A DNA stretch of 64,000 bases, from assembly GCF_001443045.1 (NCBI RefSeq), contig NZ_LKPJ01000011.1, positions 1 to 64,000 on the forward strand. Reading direction: 5' to 3'. Position 1 is the first letter of the stretch, and the number at the start of each line of letters is the position of its first letter. Below are positions 47,301 to 54,629 of this stretch, piece by piece. Position numbers and translations under genes: made by a program. Source of the DNA: Burkholderia ambifaria (GTDB taxonomy: Bacteria; Pseudomonadota; Gammaproteobacteria; Burkholderiales; Burkholderiaceae). The notes beneath the pieces are model-generated. The model was not told where the DNA came from, did no database searches, and saw nothing but the letters and a program-made list of their open reading frames with translations.

Positions 47301-48558
47301 CGCCGACGCATGGCTCACCCTGGCCCGCACATTGCAACGCGACACGCCGCGCGCGCCGGAGCAGGCCGCGCCGCGCATCGACATCGCGAGCTTCACGCCG
47401 AAGCGCTTCGCGCTCCACTTCGGCACGCTGAAGCTGCTCAAGCGCAACTGGGAAAACGTGATCATCGGCGCGTCGCACGTCGACGAGCTGTGGCAGGCGA
47501 ACATCGCGTCGAACCAGGTCTCGGGCTACCTGTCGTGGGAGCCGGGCGGCGGCCATAACGGTGCGGGCGTGCTGAACGCGCGGCTCGCGAAGCTCGTGAT
47601 TCCGCAGAGCGCGCAGCACGACCTCGTCGGCCGCGCGATGAACCTGCCGACGCCGACCGACCGGCCGATGCCGTCGGTCGACCTGATCGTCGACCAGGTC
47701 GTCGCGCGCGATCACGACATCGGCCGGCTCGTCGTCAATGCGCGCAACATCGAGGAAGACGGCGCGCCGGTGTGGCAGCTCGACAAGCTCGAGCTGGCGA
47801 ACCCGGCCGCGAAGCTGACGGCGACCGGCAACTGGCGCACGTCGCGCCGCGCGCTGGCCCGCGGCGTCGACGAAAACGATGCGCCACGCCGCAGCGTGTT
47901 CGACTTCAAGCTCGACGTCGGCAACGCGGGCGCGCTGCTCGGCCTCGTCGGCCTGCCGCGCACGCTCGCGGACGGCCACGGCACGGTGACCGGCAAGGTC
48001 GGCTGGCGCGGCGGTCCGACCGCGGTCGATCTCCCGTCGCTCGGCGGCCAGGTCGCGCTCGACCTCGAGCACGGCCAGATCCTGAAGGTCGATCCGGGTG
48101 CGGCGAAACTGCTCGGCGTGCTGAGCCTGCAAAGCCTTGCGCGCTTCCTGACGCTGAATTTTCGCGATGTGGTCGGCAAGGGGCTGCCGTTCGACAAGAT
48201 CACCGGCACCAGCCGGATCTCGAACGGGATCGCACGCACCGACGACTTCTCGATGACGACGGCGCCAGCGAACGTGACCGTGCGCGGCGCGGTCGACCTC
48301 GGCACCGAGACGCAGGACCTGCACGCGCACGTCGCGCCGAAGATCGGCGCCGGCACGGCGGCGATCGCGGCCGCGATCATCAATCCACTGCTCGGCGTCG
48401 GCGTGCTGGCCGCGAACTACGCGCTGTCGGAGACGCTGTCGCACGCGTTCGCGCTCGACTACGCGATCACGGGCTCGTGGGCGCATCCGCACATCGAGCG
48501 GGTGCGGGGCGATCAGGGTAAGATGAATCACGGTCCGGCCGACGCGGCGACCCATTGA
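44362..48558 (+). CDS. yhdP: YhdP-family AsmA-like inter-membrane protein
   Basis: Very large envelope protein of 1398 aa, of the TIGR02099/YhdP family. YhdP-type proteins bridge the periplasm and help phospholipid transport to the outer membrane. One N-terminal membrane helix (RVTLAVGIGTYFVASGALLG) is followed by the DUF3971-like beta-rich groove (LHAQLSIGKLSPNWSGMQPG is the family's opening block). The C-terminal AsmA_2-like part has LGVLSLQSLARFLTLNFRDV, NGIARTDDFSMTTAPANVTV and INPLLGVGVLAANYALSETL. The start ATG at 44362 gives 23 residues before the helix. Confidence 0.92.
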   Translation: MSDRQESAVAAPEAGPPKHDHPVLRRVFRVTLAVGIGTYFVASGALLGLRYVLLPRIDEFRPRIERAVSDKLHAQLSIGKLSPNWSGMQPGVEVTDLTIRGRDGRIALSVPHATAALSWMSLLRLSPALSSLIVDHPDLVVARAADGSLSVAGVGVATTHGGNDTFGTWLLKQEAIVLRNGTLRWRDAQHAAPELALSGIRLAVLNHGREHKAALQAPANGTLLLGPLDFRARFRHKPLAPIGKPTNWTGDAYLSTGPVDLQTLGRYLDLPLTVHAGRIDNAIWATFQDGHLRSAGGDLQGADVVLRVRPTQPRLDVPTVGFGWDMALNAGRDYTLHLTRFNAELGQPPLPDGTPLARSLALSTLTARYRVPAADQGQLLSVVGDRVDLGILSEFIRGLPLPARLRNELIKLDPRGMVSNYHIEVERAKPARADLADEERRTGAAPIVRYRFLGDLQGISVAAQEPPPGLSPRGHPRAGWPGVENLWGRIDANETGGSAHFDTVNAAVTVPGEFDEPRLTFDRLRGNAKWVITPAPGEKHARVDVTLPDFFVANPDAEIAVSGSYTNPGHGRGSLDLRADFARASVARIPRYLPTGMSEHLRDYLGHALQDGRVTKGASIVARGPLEKFPFEHEPDAGVFHIVAPFTGGRFEPTPYPPRKLANGTPSVWPALDGIDGVFELAQNKLRFDIARAHYKRVALTKVAGRIDDLGNPSKSPLIIDGHAQGPLADLIDYADNSSLGTMSGHIGQRIDAQGPAALALKITIPQHVPHPHTHIEGALAFGGNTLSTDGVPPLSALRGSVRFTEAGASLQGLSGRFLGGPVRANGNFQSHGPYAVDVDGKLALDAARGLNLRGTAAALLEHVVGDAPYQLAVRGAPGRLPEVTAHSDLTGVALNFPAPFAKPAGTPMPFRFTLQPAAQENGKRLEHADLTLGPVSATYLLDATRGQPLRAVRGAMGIHRMPDLPQDGVSAAVDVDELDADAWLTLARTLQRDTPRAPEQAAPRIDIASFTPKRFALHFGTLKLLKRNWENVIIGASHVDELWQANIASNQVSGYLSWEPGGGHNGAGVLNARLAKLVIPQSAQHDLVGRAMNLPTPTDRPMPSVDLIVDQVVARDHDIGRLVVNARNIEEDGAPVWQLDKLELANPAAKLTATGNWRTSRRALARGVDENDAPRRSVFDFKLDVGNAGALLGLVGLPRTLADGHGTVTGKVGWRGGPTAVDLPSLGGQVALDLEHGQILKVDPGAAKLLGVLSLQSLARFLTLNFRDVVGKGLPFDKITGTSRISNGIARTDDFSMTTAPANVTVRGAVDLGTETQDLHAHVAPKIGAGTAAIAAAIINPLLGVGVLAANYALSETLSHAFALDYAITGSWAHPHIERVRGDQGKMNHGPADAATH

Positions 48559-48612
48559 TGATCGCTCGATGATGCCGGGCCGCACCCCATTTATGACGCA
48601 ACCGATCCTGCG

Positions 48613-49440
48613 ATGACCGATCACACCCGTTCCGCCACGCCCTTTCAGGTCGCCGCGCTGCAGATGGTGAGCACGCCGGACGTCGCGCGCAATCTCGCCG
48701 AAGCCGGCCGCCTGATCGCGGAAGCGGCGAGCGATGGTGCACAGCTCGTGCTGCTGCCCGAGTATTTCTGCTTCATGGGCCACCGCGACACCGACAAGCT
48801 CGCGCTTGCCGAACCCTACCGCGACGGTCCGATCCAGCGTTTTCTCGCGGAGGCCGCGCACCGCCACGGCATCTGGGTGATCGGCGGCACACTGCCGCTG
48901 AAGGCGCCGGAACCCGATCGCGTACTGAACACGACGCTCGTGTTCGACCCGAACGGCCACGAGGCGGCCCGTTACGACAAGATCCACCTGTTCAACTTCG
49001 AGAAAGGCGACGAATCGTTCGACGAGGCGCGCACGATCCGCGCGGGCGACACGGTCGTCACGTTCGACGCGCCGTTCGGGCGGGTCGGCCTGTCGGTCTG
49101 TTACGATCTGCGCTTTCCGGAGCTGTATCGCAGGATGGGCGACTGCGCGCTGATCGTCGTGCCGTCCGCGTTTACGTATACGACGGGCCGCGCGCACTGG
49201 GAAATGCTGCTGCGCGCGCGGGCCGTCGAGAACCAGTGCTACGTGCTCGCGGCCGCGCAGGGCGGCAAGCACGAGAACGGCCGGCGCACCTGGGGCCACA
49301 GCATGCTGATCGACCCGTGGGGCGAGATCGTCGCGGTCCACGACGAAGGCGCGAGCGTCGTGACCGGCGCGCTCGATCCGCAGCGCATCGCCGAGGTGCG
49401 CCAGAGCCTGCCCGCGTGGCGGCATCGCGTGCTGGCCTGA
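48613..49440 (+). CDS. Carbon-nitrogen hydrolase (Nit1-type deaminated glutathione amidase)
   Basis: 275-aa nitrilase-superfamily amidase with the Glu-Lys-Cys triad: Glu in QLVLLPEYFCFMG, Lys in RYDKIHLFNFEKG, Cys in LSVCYDLRFPELYRRMGDCA. The ending block HWEMLLRARAVENQCYVLAA and GHSMLIDPWGEIVAVHDEGA is typical of the Nit1/Nit2 branch. By family it probably repairs a transamination side product such as deaminated glutathione. ATG at 48613. It lies between yhdP and tldD, likely one transcript. Confidence 0.9.
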   Translation: MTDHTRSATPFQVAALQMVSTPDVARNLAEAGRLIAEAASDGAQLVLLPEYFCFMGHRDTDKLALAEPYRDGPIQRFLAEAAHRHGIWVIGGTLPLKAPEPDRVLNTTLVFDPNGHEAARYDKIHLFNFEKGDESFDEARTIRAGDTVVTFDAPFGRVGLSVCYDLRFPELYRRMGDCALIVVPSAFTYTTGRAHWEMLLRARAVENQCYVLAAAQGGKHENGRRTWGHSMLIDPWGEIVAVHDEGASVVTGALDPQRIAEVRQSLPAWRHRVLA

Positions 49441-49533
49441 ACCGCTGAACCGCCGCGGCGCTTGAAACCCCGCCCGGCCAACCCATCTGCCCAGAACGCA
49501 CCCGACAACTTTTTGAGAACCCTCGATACCCGC

Positions 49534-51000
49534 ATGAACATCATCGAACCCGGCATCCGCAATCTTGCGCTGGCGAAGGACATCCTCCTCACGCCGTACG
49601 GCCTCGACGAGAGCCTGCTCACGCGCACGATCGCCGACATCTTCACGCATCGCGTCGACTACGCGGATCTGTACTTCCAGGCGACCCGCAGCGAAGCGTG
49701 GAGCCTCGAGGAAGGCATCGTGAAGTCGGGCAGCTTCAGCATCGACCAGGGCGTCGGCGTGCGCGCGGTCGCGGGCGATCGCACCGCGTTCGCTTACTCG
49801 GACGACCTGTCGCCGGAAGCCATCGCGCAGGCGGCCGCGGCCACCAAGGCGATCGCGGCGGCCGGCGGCGGCCGTCAGAAGATCAAGGCCGCGACGTCGC
49901 TGAAGGGCATCTCGGGCCGCGACCTGTACCTGCCGTCCGATCCGCTCGCATCGCTCGACGCGACCGCCAAGGTCAAGCTGCTCGAGCGCATCGAGCAGAT
50001 GGCGCGCGGCCGCGATCCGCGCGTCACGCAGGTGATGGCGGGCCTTGCCGGCGAATACGACGTCGTGCTGGTCGCGCGCAGCGACGGTGCGCTCGCCGCC
50101 GACATCCGCCCGCTCGTGCGCGTGTCGGTCACGGTGATCGCCGAACAGAACGGCCGCCGCGAGATCGGCTCCGGCGGCGGCGGCGGCCGCTTCGACTACG
50201 GCTACTTCACCGATGACGTGCTGTCGCGCTACGTCGACGACGCCGTGCACGCAGCGCTCGTCAACCTCGACGCGCGCCCCGCGCCGGCCGGCGCGATGAC
50301 GGTCGTGCTCGGGCCGGGCTGGCCGGGCGTGCTGCTGCACGAAGCGATCGGCCACGGCCTCGAGGGCGACTTCAACCGCAAGGGTTCGTCGGCGTTCGCC
50401 GGCCGGATCGGCGAGCAGGTCGCCGCGAAGGGCGTGACCGTCGTCGACGACGGCACGCTGCCGAACCGCCGCGGCTCGCTGAACATCGACGACGAAGGCA
50501 ACCCGACGCAGTGCACGACGCTGATCGAGGACGGCATCCTGAAGGGCTACATCCAGGACACGCTGAACGCGCGCCTGATGAAGATGCCGGTCACCGGCAA
50601 CGCGCGGCGCGAATCGTACGCGGCGCTGCCGATGCCGCGCATGACCAACACGTACATGCTCAACGGCGACAAGGATCCGCAGGAAATCATCGCGTCGGTG
50701 AAGAACGGCCTGTACGCGGTGAACTTCGGCGGCGGCCAGGTCGACATCACGAACGGCAAGTTCGTGTTCTCGGCGTCCGAGGCGTACATGATCGAGAACG
50801 GCAAGATCACCTACCCGGTGAAGGGCGCGACGCTGATCGGCAGCGGCCCGGAATCGCTGAAGTACGTGAGCATGATCGGCAACGACATGTCGCTCGACTC
50901 GGGCGTCGGTGTGTGCGGCAAGGAAGGCCAGAGCGTGCCGGTCGGCGTCGGCCAGCCGACCCTGCGGATCGACAAGATGACGGTCGGCGGTACGGCATAA
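49534..51000 (+). CDS. tldD: Metalloprotease TldD
   Basis: Zn protease subunit that with TldE (PmbA) processes peptides such as the CcdA antitoxin and modified bacteriocin precursors. 488 aa from the ATG at 49534. The frame runs 24 codons further upstream, but the family start MNIIEPGIRNLALAKDILLT fits the ATG. Motifs are the metal-binding GVLLHEAIGHGLEGDFNRKG (HExxxH) and the C-terminal VNFGGGQVDITNGKFVFSAS, GKITYPVKGATLIGSGPESL with the Cys-containing GVCGKEGQSVPVGVGQPTLR. The partner tldE is not in the window. Confidence 0.94.
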   Translation: MNIIEPGIRNLALAKDILLTPYGLDESLLTRTIADIFTHRVDYADLYFQATRSEAWSLEEGIVKSGSFSIDQGVGVRAVAGDRTAFAYSDDLSPEAIAQAAAATKAIAAAGGGRQKIKAATSLKGISGRDLYLPSDPLASLDATAKVKLLERIEQMARGRDPRVTQVMAGLAGEYDVVLVARSDGALAADIRPLVRVSVTVIAEQNGRREIGSGGGGGRFDYGYFTDDVLSRYVDDAVHAALVNLDARPAPAGAMTVVLGPGWPGVLLHEAIGHGLEGDFNRKGSSAFAGRIGEQVAAKGVTVVDDGTLPNRRGSLNIDDEGNPTQCTTLIEDGILKGYIQDTLNARLMKMPVTGNARRESYAALPMPRMTNTYMLNGDKDPQEIIASVKNGLYAVNFGGGQVDITNGKFVFSASEAYMIENGKITYPVKGATLIGSGPESLKYVSMIGNDMSLDSGVGVCGKEGQSVPVGVGQPTLRIDKMTVGGTA

Positions 51001-51074
51001 CCGCATCATGGCGCAGACAATCCGCGCGCTTCGACGAATACGTGCGGATTATCCGCATTTTTGAGCACCCCCGG

Positions 51075-51103
51075 TTGCCAGCCGCACGGCGACCGGGTAT
51101 AAA
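51075..51103 (+). promoter_or_regulatory. Sigma70 promoter of the aroG leader
   Basis: TTGCCA (51075-51080), 17-bp spacer, TATAAA (51098-51103). Predicted transcription start near 51110, about 30 nt before the leader peptide start. Confidence 0.8.
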
Positions 51104-51140
51104 TTCCGAATCAACTTTTTTGACGAACCGAATCTCCGTC

Positions 51141-51206
51141 ATGTCCGCCAAGTTTTATTTTTACTTTTTTTGGCATCTCAGACCGCTGGCGGATCGAGAG
51201 GGTTGA
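51141..51206 (+). CDS. Aromatic leader peptide controlling aroG
   Basis: 21-codon frame from ATG 51141 to TGA 51204. After M-S-A-K come seven aromatic codons in a row (51153-51173): Phe-Tyr-Phe-Tyr-Phe-Phe-Trp. His-Leu-Arg-Pro follow, then LADREG. The mix of all three aromatic amino acids matches the end products of the DAHP synthase encoded 190 bp downstream. The ribosome site is weak. The AT-rich codons (TTT, TAT, TGG) contrast with the GC-rich genes around it. The role as a sensor of charged tRNA is inferred from its place before mutually exclusive hairpins. I know of comparable leaders for E. coli pheA and trp, but not of a described one for aroG in this genus. Confidence 0.82.
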   Translation: MSAKFYFYFFWHLRPLADREG

Positions 51207-51267
51207 TGGCGCGTAAAGCGCAACCGAAATTCCCGAAAAACCGCCGGCGAACCCGGCGGTTTTTTTT
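51144..51267 (+). promoter_or_regulatory. Ribosome-mediated transcription attenuator of aroG
   Basis: Four segments can pair in exclusive ways. 1:2 is TCCGCCA (51144-51150) with TGGCGGA (51187-51193), seven perfect pairs enclosing the aromatic codons. 2:3, the antiterminator, is CGCTGGCGG (51184-51192) with CCGCCGGCG (51241-51249), nine pairs including one G-U. 3:4, the terminator, is AAAAACCGCCGG (51236-51247) with CCGGCGGTTTTT (51253-51264), and T continues to 51267. A ribosome stalled on the Phe/Tyr/Trp codons covers segment 1 and frees 2 to pair with 3, allowing read-through. One that reaches the stop at 51204 blocks segment 2 and lets 3:4 terminate. Confidence 0.85.
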
Positions 51268-51396
51268 CGCCCTTCGCCATCCGGTCGCCGCCGCAGCGGA
51301 TCCCGCGGCCCCGACCGAAACCACTGAATCGCTTGAATTGATGAATCTGCCGCACGCGCATTGACCGAACGGCGCCCGGAACCAAGGAGAAACAAC

Positions 51397-52470
51397 ATGC
51401 CCCCGCACAATACCGACGACGTCCGCATCCGCGAACTCAAGGAACTGACGCCGCCCGCCCACCTGATCCGCGAATTCGCGTGCTCCGAGGCCGCGTCCGA
51501 GCTGATCTACAACTCGCGCCAGTCGATGCACCGCATCCTGCACGGGATGGACGACAGGCTGATCGTCGTGATCGGGCCGTGCTCGATCCACGACACGAAG
51601 GCGGCGATCGAGTACGCGGGGCGGCTCGTGAAGGAGCGCGAGCGCTTCAAGGGCGAACTGGAAATCGTGATGCGCGTGTACTTCGAGAAGCCGCGCACGA
51701 CGGTCGGCTGGAAGGGGCTCATCAACGATCCGCACCTGGACAACAGCTTCAAGATCAACGAAGGGCTGCGCACCGCGCGCGAACTGCTGCTGCAGATCAA
51801 CGAGATGGGGCTGCCGGCCGCGACCGAATACCTCGACATGATCAGCCCGCAGTACATCGCCGACCTGATCTCGTGGGGCGCGATCGGCGCGCGCACGACC
51901 GAGTCGCAGGTGCACCGCGAACTGGCGTCGGGGCTGTCGTGCCCGGTCGGCTTCAAGAACGGCACCGACGGCAACGTGAAGATCGCGGTCGACGCGATCA
52001 AGGCCGCATCGCAGCCGCACCATTTCCTGTCCGTGACCAAGGGCGGCCATTCGGCGATCGTGTCGACGGCCGGCAACGAAGACTGCCACGTGATCCTGCG
52101 CGGCGGCAAGGCGCCGAACTACGACGCGGACAGCGTGAACGCCGCGTGCGCGGACATCGGCAAGGCCGGCCTCGCCGCACGCCTGATGATCGACGCGAGC
52201 CACGCGAACAGCTCGAAGAAGCACGAGAACCAGATTCCCGTGTGTGCGGACATCGGCCGCCAGGTCGCGGCCGGCGACGAGCGCATCGTCGGCGTGATGA
52301 TCGAGTCGCACCTCGTCGAAGGGCGCCAGGACCTGAAGGAAGGCTTCCCGCTGACCTACGGCCAGAGCATCACCGACGCATGCATCGCGTGGGACGACAG
52401 CGTGAAGGTGCTCGAAGGCCTCGCGGAATCGGTGAAGGCACGCCGCGTCGCGCGCGGCAGCGGCAACTGA
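51397..52470 (+). CDS. aroG: 3-deoxy-7-phosphoheptulonate synthase (DAHP synthase, class I)
   Basis: Condenses PEP and erythrose-4-phosphate in the first step of the shikimate pathway. 357 aa from the ATG at 51397 with AAGGAGA upstream (51384-51390). Motifs are RLIVVIGPCSIHDTKAAIEY, RVYFEKPRTTVGWKGLINDP, PAATEYLDMISPQYIADLIS, WGAIGARTTESQVHRELASG, SCPVGFKNGTDGNVKIAVDA and LMIDASHANSSKKHENQ. It is the AroF/G/H family with the N-terminal extension that carries allosteric inhibition. I cannot tell which amino acid inhibits it. It is transcribed through the leader and attenuator described above. Confidence 0.95.
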   Translation: MPPHNTDDVRIRELKELTPPAHLIREFACSEAASELIYNSRQSMHRILHGMDDRLIVVIGPCSIHDTKAAIEYAGRLVKERERFKGELEIVMRVYFEKPRTTVGWKGLINDPHLDNSFKINEGLRTARELLLQINEMGLPAATEYLDMISPQYIADLISWGAIGARTTESQVHRELASGLSCPVGFKNGTDGNVKIAVDAIKAASQPHHFLSVTKGGHSAIVSTAGNEDCHVILRGGKAPNYDADSVNAACADIGKAGLAARLMIDASHANSSKKHENQIPVCADIGRQVAAGDERIVGVMIESHLVEGRQDLKEGFPLTYGQSITDACIAWDDSVKVLEGLAESVKARRVARGSGN

Positions 52471-52557
52471 CGCACACCAACAGGCCGACCGCATGACCCC
52501 GCCTGGCGTGGGGTTGGCCATGCGGTCAGCCTGCGGATGTCGTTTCGCCCTGCTAGA

Positions 52558-52580
52558 CTAGCTAACATTATCTAGCTAAC
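52558..52580 (+). promoter_or_regulatory. Direct repeats before the toxin-antitoxin pair, probable operator
   Basis: CTAGCTAAC occurs at 52558-52566 and again at 52572-52580 (14-bp period, 5-bp gap), 11 bp before the antitoxin start. The AT-rich sequence is out of character with the flanks. Phd/YefM antitoxins usually repress their own promoter by binding such repeats; binding here is inferred. Confidence 0.55.
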
Positions 52581-52591
52581 CAGGGACGATC

Positions 52592-52861
52592 ATGCCGACC
52601 ATCAACATGCACGACGCCAAGTCGAGGCTCTCGAGCCTCGTCGAAGCACTTGAATTGGGGCGTGAATCCGAAGTCGTGATTGCCCGCAACGGTCATCCGG
52701 TCGCCCGGATCGTGCCTTACGTGGCGCCGAAGCGGATCGGCGCCGCCCGCCAGTTGCTTGCCGGGCTCAACATCCCGACGACGGTCGAGGCATTCAATGC
52801 CGGCGATGAATCGATCGCCGCCGACTTCGACGCCAGTTCGGAGCAGGGACTCGCACCGTGA
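52592..52861 (+). CDS. Phd/YefM-family antitoxin
   Basis: 89-aa protein with the Phd-type DNA-binding start MPTINMHDAKSRLSSLVEAL and VVIARNGHPVARIVPYVAPK. The acidic C-terminus (AGDESIAADFDASSEQ) would neutralise the toxin. The ATG at 52592 follows CAGGGACG. Overlaps the toxin by 4 bp (GTGA), typical of a two-gene toxin-antitoxin unit. It probably neutralises the RNase and represses the operon. Confidence 0.88.
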   Translation: MPTINMHDAKSRLSSLVEALELGRESEVVIARNGHPVARIVPYVAPKRIGAARQLLAGLNIPTTVEAFNAGDESIAADFDASSEQGLAP

Positions 52862-53247
52862 AGCTGCTGCTCGATACGCATATCGCACTATGGGCCGCCG
52901 AAGGGGCGCCTCAACTTTCGGCGACCGCGGTCGCGTTGATCGAGCATCCCGAGAACACGCTGTACGTCAGCGCCGCGTCCATCTGGGAAATCGCGATCAA
53001 ATATCGCAAGGGCAATCTACCTGTTCATCCGCGCGATGCACGTTCAGCGTTCCGGCTCGCAGGATTTGCGGAGTTGCCGATCAGCAGCGATCACGTCGAA
53101 GGCGTCGCCGCACTACCGGATTTTCCGGATCATGTCGATCCGTTCGACCGCGTGATGGTCGCGCAGGCGCTCCATGAAGGCATGCCGCTCGTCAGCGCCG
53201 ATCCCAAAGTGTGGCGCTATCACGCCACGCTGATGCTGCGCGCCTGA
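52858..53247 (+). CDS. vapC: VapC-type PIN-domain toxin
   Basis: 129-aa PIN RNase. It has the acidic residues of the active site: Asp in KLLLDTHIALWA (6), Glu in AASIWEIAIKYRKGNLPV, Asp in DPFDRVMVAQALHEGMPLVS and Asp in SADPKVW. The start is a GTG at 52858 overlapping the antitoxin stop. By family it cleaves RNA (tRNA in several VapCs). It pairs with a Phd-type rather than VapB-type antitoxin, as is common for this subfamily (YhfG/YhhC-like names are not warranted here). A terminator follows. Confidence 0.88.
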   Translation: MKLLLDTHIALWAAEGAPQLSATAVALIEHPENTLYVSAASIWEIAIKYRKGNLPVHPRDARSAFRLAGFAELPISSDHVEGVAALPDFPDHVDPFDRVMVAQALHEGMPLVSADPKVWRYHATLMLRA

Positions 53248-53266
53248 TGCGCTGCCCGCTACACAA

Positions 53267-53295
53267 GCAAAGCCCGGCTCGCGCCGGGCTTTTCA
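53267..53295 (+). terminator. Rho-independent terminator of the toxin-antitoxin operon
   Basis: AGCCCGGC (53271-53278) / GCCGGGCT (53283-53290) with a TCGC loop and four T. Also faces the convergent hmp. Confidence 0.85.
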
Positions 53296-53325
53296 TTGCG
53301 TTGGCCGAAACCGTCCGTCAGGATC

Positions 53326-54534
53326 TCACTCGAGCGCGCCCGAGCCGAAGATCTCGGTATTGATGCGTTCCGGCGCGACGCCGAGCGCGACCAGCGCGTC
53401 GCGTTGCGCCTTCATGAACGCGATCGGGCCGCAGATGTAGTAGTCGGCATCCGGCACCAGCGCATATTGCTTCACGCGCTCCTGCGTCAGGCGCCCCTCG
53501 AGATCGTAATCGACGCCGACACGGTCGTTCGGGCCGACCACCTCGTACAGCACCGTGCGCTTCACGTTCGCGTGTTCGCGCACCGTATCGTTCAGCCAGT
53601 CGCGGAACGCATGCACCGCACCCGACCGGCATGCGTGGACGAACCGCACCTCACGCTTGCTGCCTTCGCCAACCAGCGTCGATGCCATCGACACCATCGG
53701 GGTCAGGCCGACACCGCCGGAGATCAGCACGACCGGCGTATCGACGCCGCGCTTCAGCGAAAACTCGCCCATCGGCGCCGTCACCTCGACGATCGCGCCC
53801 TCTTCCACGCCGTCATGCATCAGCGTCGACACCTTGCCGGCCGGGATCGCTTCCGGCTTGCCGGCCTCGCGCTTCACCGAGATGCGCAGCCACTTGCCGT
53901 GCGGCGCGTCGGACAGGCTGTACTGGCGCGGCTGGTCGACACCGAGGTCGCCGACGAAGCGCTTCACGGTGATGTACTGGCCCGGCTCGAAGGTCGGCGC
54001 CGCGCCACCGTCGGCCGGGCTCAGGTAGAACGACGTGATCTCGTCGCTCTCGCGCACCTTGCGCGCCACCTTGAACGGACGGAAGCCGCTCCATGCAGCC
54101 CCCGCGTACAGGTTGGCCTCGACGCCGATCAGGATCCGCGCGAGCTGGCCGTACGCGACGCGCCATGCCTCGAGCGTTTGCGCATCGACCGCGTCACCGA
54201 GCACCTCGACGATCGACGCGAGCAGGTTCTCGCCGACGATCGGGTAATGCTCGGGGCGAATGTTCAGGCTCGCGTGCTTGTGCGCGATGTGCGACACCGC
54301 ACCGCCGAGCGTGCCGAGATTGTCGATGTTCGCCGCATACGCGTAGACCGCCTTCGCGAGCGTTTCCGGCTGGCTGCCGCTCTTCTGGTGCGTCTGGTTG
54401 AACAGGTTCTTCAGTTCCGGATGGCGCGCGAACATGCGCTGGTAGAAGTGCTTCGTGATCGTCGCGCCGTGCACGGCGAGGACAGGGGCAGTGGCCTTCA
54501 CGCGAGCCATCTGATCAGCGGTGATATCGGTCAT
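53326..54534 (-). CDS. hmp: Flavohemoglobin / nitric oxide dioxygenase
   Basis: Oxidises NO to nitrate with O2 and NAD(P)H. 402 aa. The globin domain spans residues 1-138 (VKATAPVLAVHGATITKHFY, KHASLNIRPEHYPIVGENLL with the proximal His). The FAD domain has GQYITVKRFVGDLGVDQPRQ and YSLSDAPHGKWLRISVKREA. The NAD domain has VVLISGGVGLTPMVSMASTL and YYICGPIAFMKAQRDALVAL. An NsrR-like site lies just upstream, consistent with induction by NO. Confidence 0.95.
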   Translation of the reverse strand: MTDITADQMARVKATAPVLAVHGATITKHFYQRMFARHPELKNLFNQTHQKSGSQPETLAKAVYAYAANIDNLGTLGGAVSHIAHKHASLNIRPEHYPIVGENLLASIVEVLGDAVDAQTLEAWRVAYGQLARILIGVEANLYAGAAWSGFRPFKVARKVRESDEITSFYLSPADGGAAPTFEPGQYITVKRFVGDLGVDQPRQYSLSDAPHGKWLRISVKREAGKPEAIPAGKVSTLMHDGVEEGAIVEVTAPMGEFSLKRGVDTPVVLISGGVGLTPMVSMASTLVGEGSKREVRFVHACRSGAVHAFRDWLNDTVREHANVKRTVLYEVVGPNDRVGVDYDLEGRLTQERVKQYALVPDADYYICGPIAFMKAQRDALVALGVAPERINTEIFGSGALE

Positions 54535-54549
54535 GTTCGTTCTCCGTTA

Positions 54550-54572
54550 AACATGCACATACGATACATCTT
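54550..54572 (-). promoter_or_regulatory. NsrR-like operator of hmp
   Basis: On the minus strand AAGATGTAT (54572-54564), 5-nt spacer, GTGCATGTT (54558-54550). It matches the known NsrR motif AAGATGYAT-N5-ATRCATCTT in most positions and is 16 bp upstream of the hmp ATG. NsrR itself is not in the window. Confidence 0.7.
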
Positions 54573-54629
54573 TAAAAATCGATGCCCCTCGGGCAAATTG
54601 TCGCAGTGCGAAAAAAACGACAGCAGGCG

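Noticed and set aside
44605-51009. A 2134-codon open frame on the minus strand opposite yhdP, the amidase gene and tldD
   Set aside because: It is a shadow produced by GC-rich third positions of the plus-strand genes. It is rich in Arg/Ala/Asp/Val with no domain, and the plus-strand proteins match known families.
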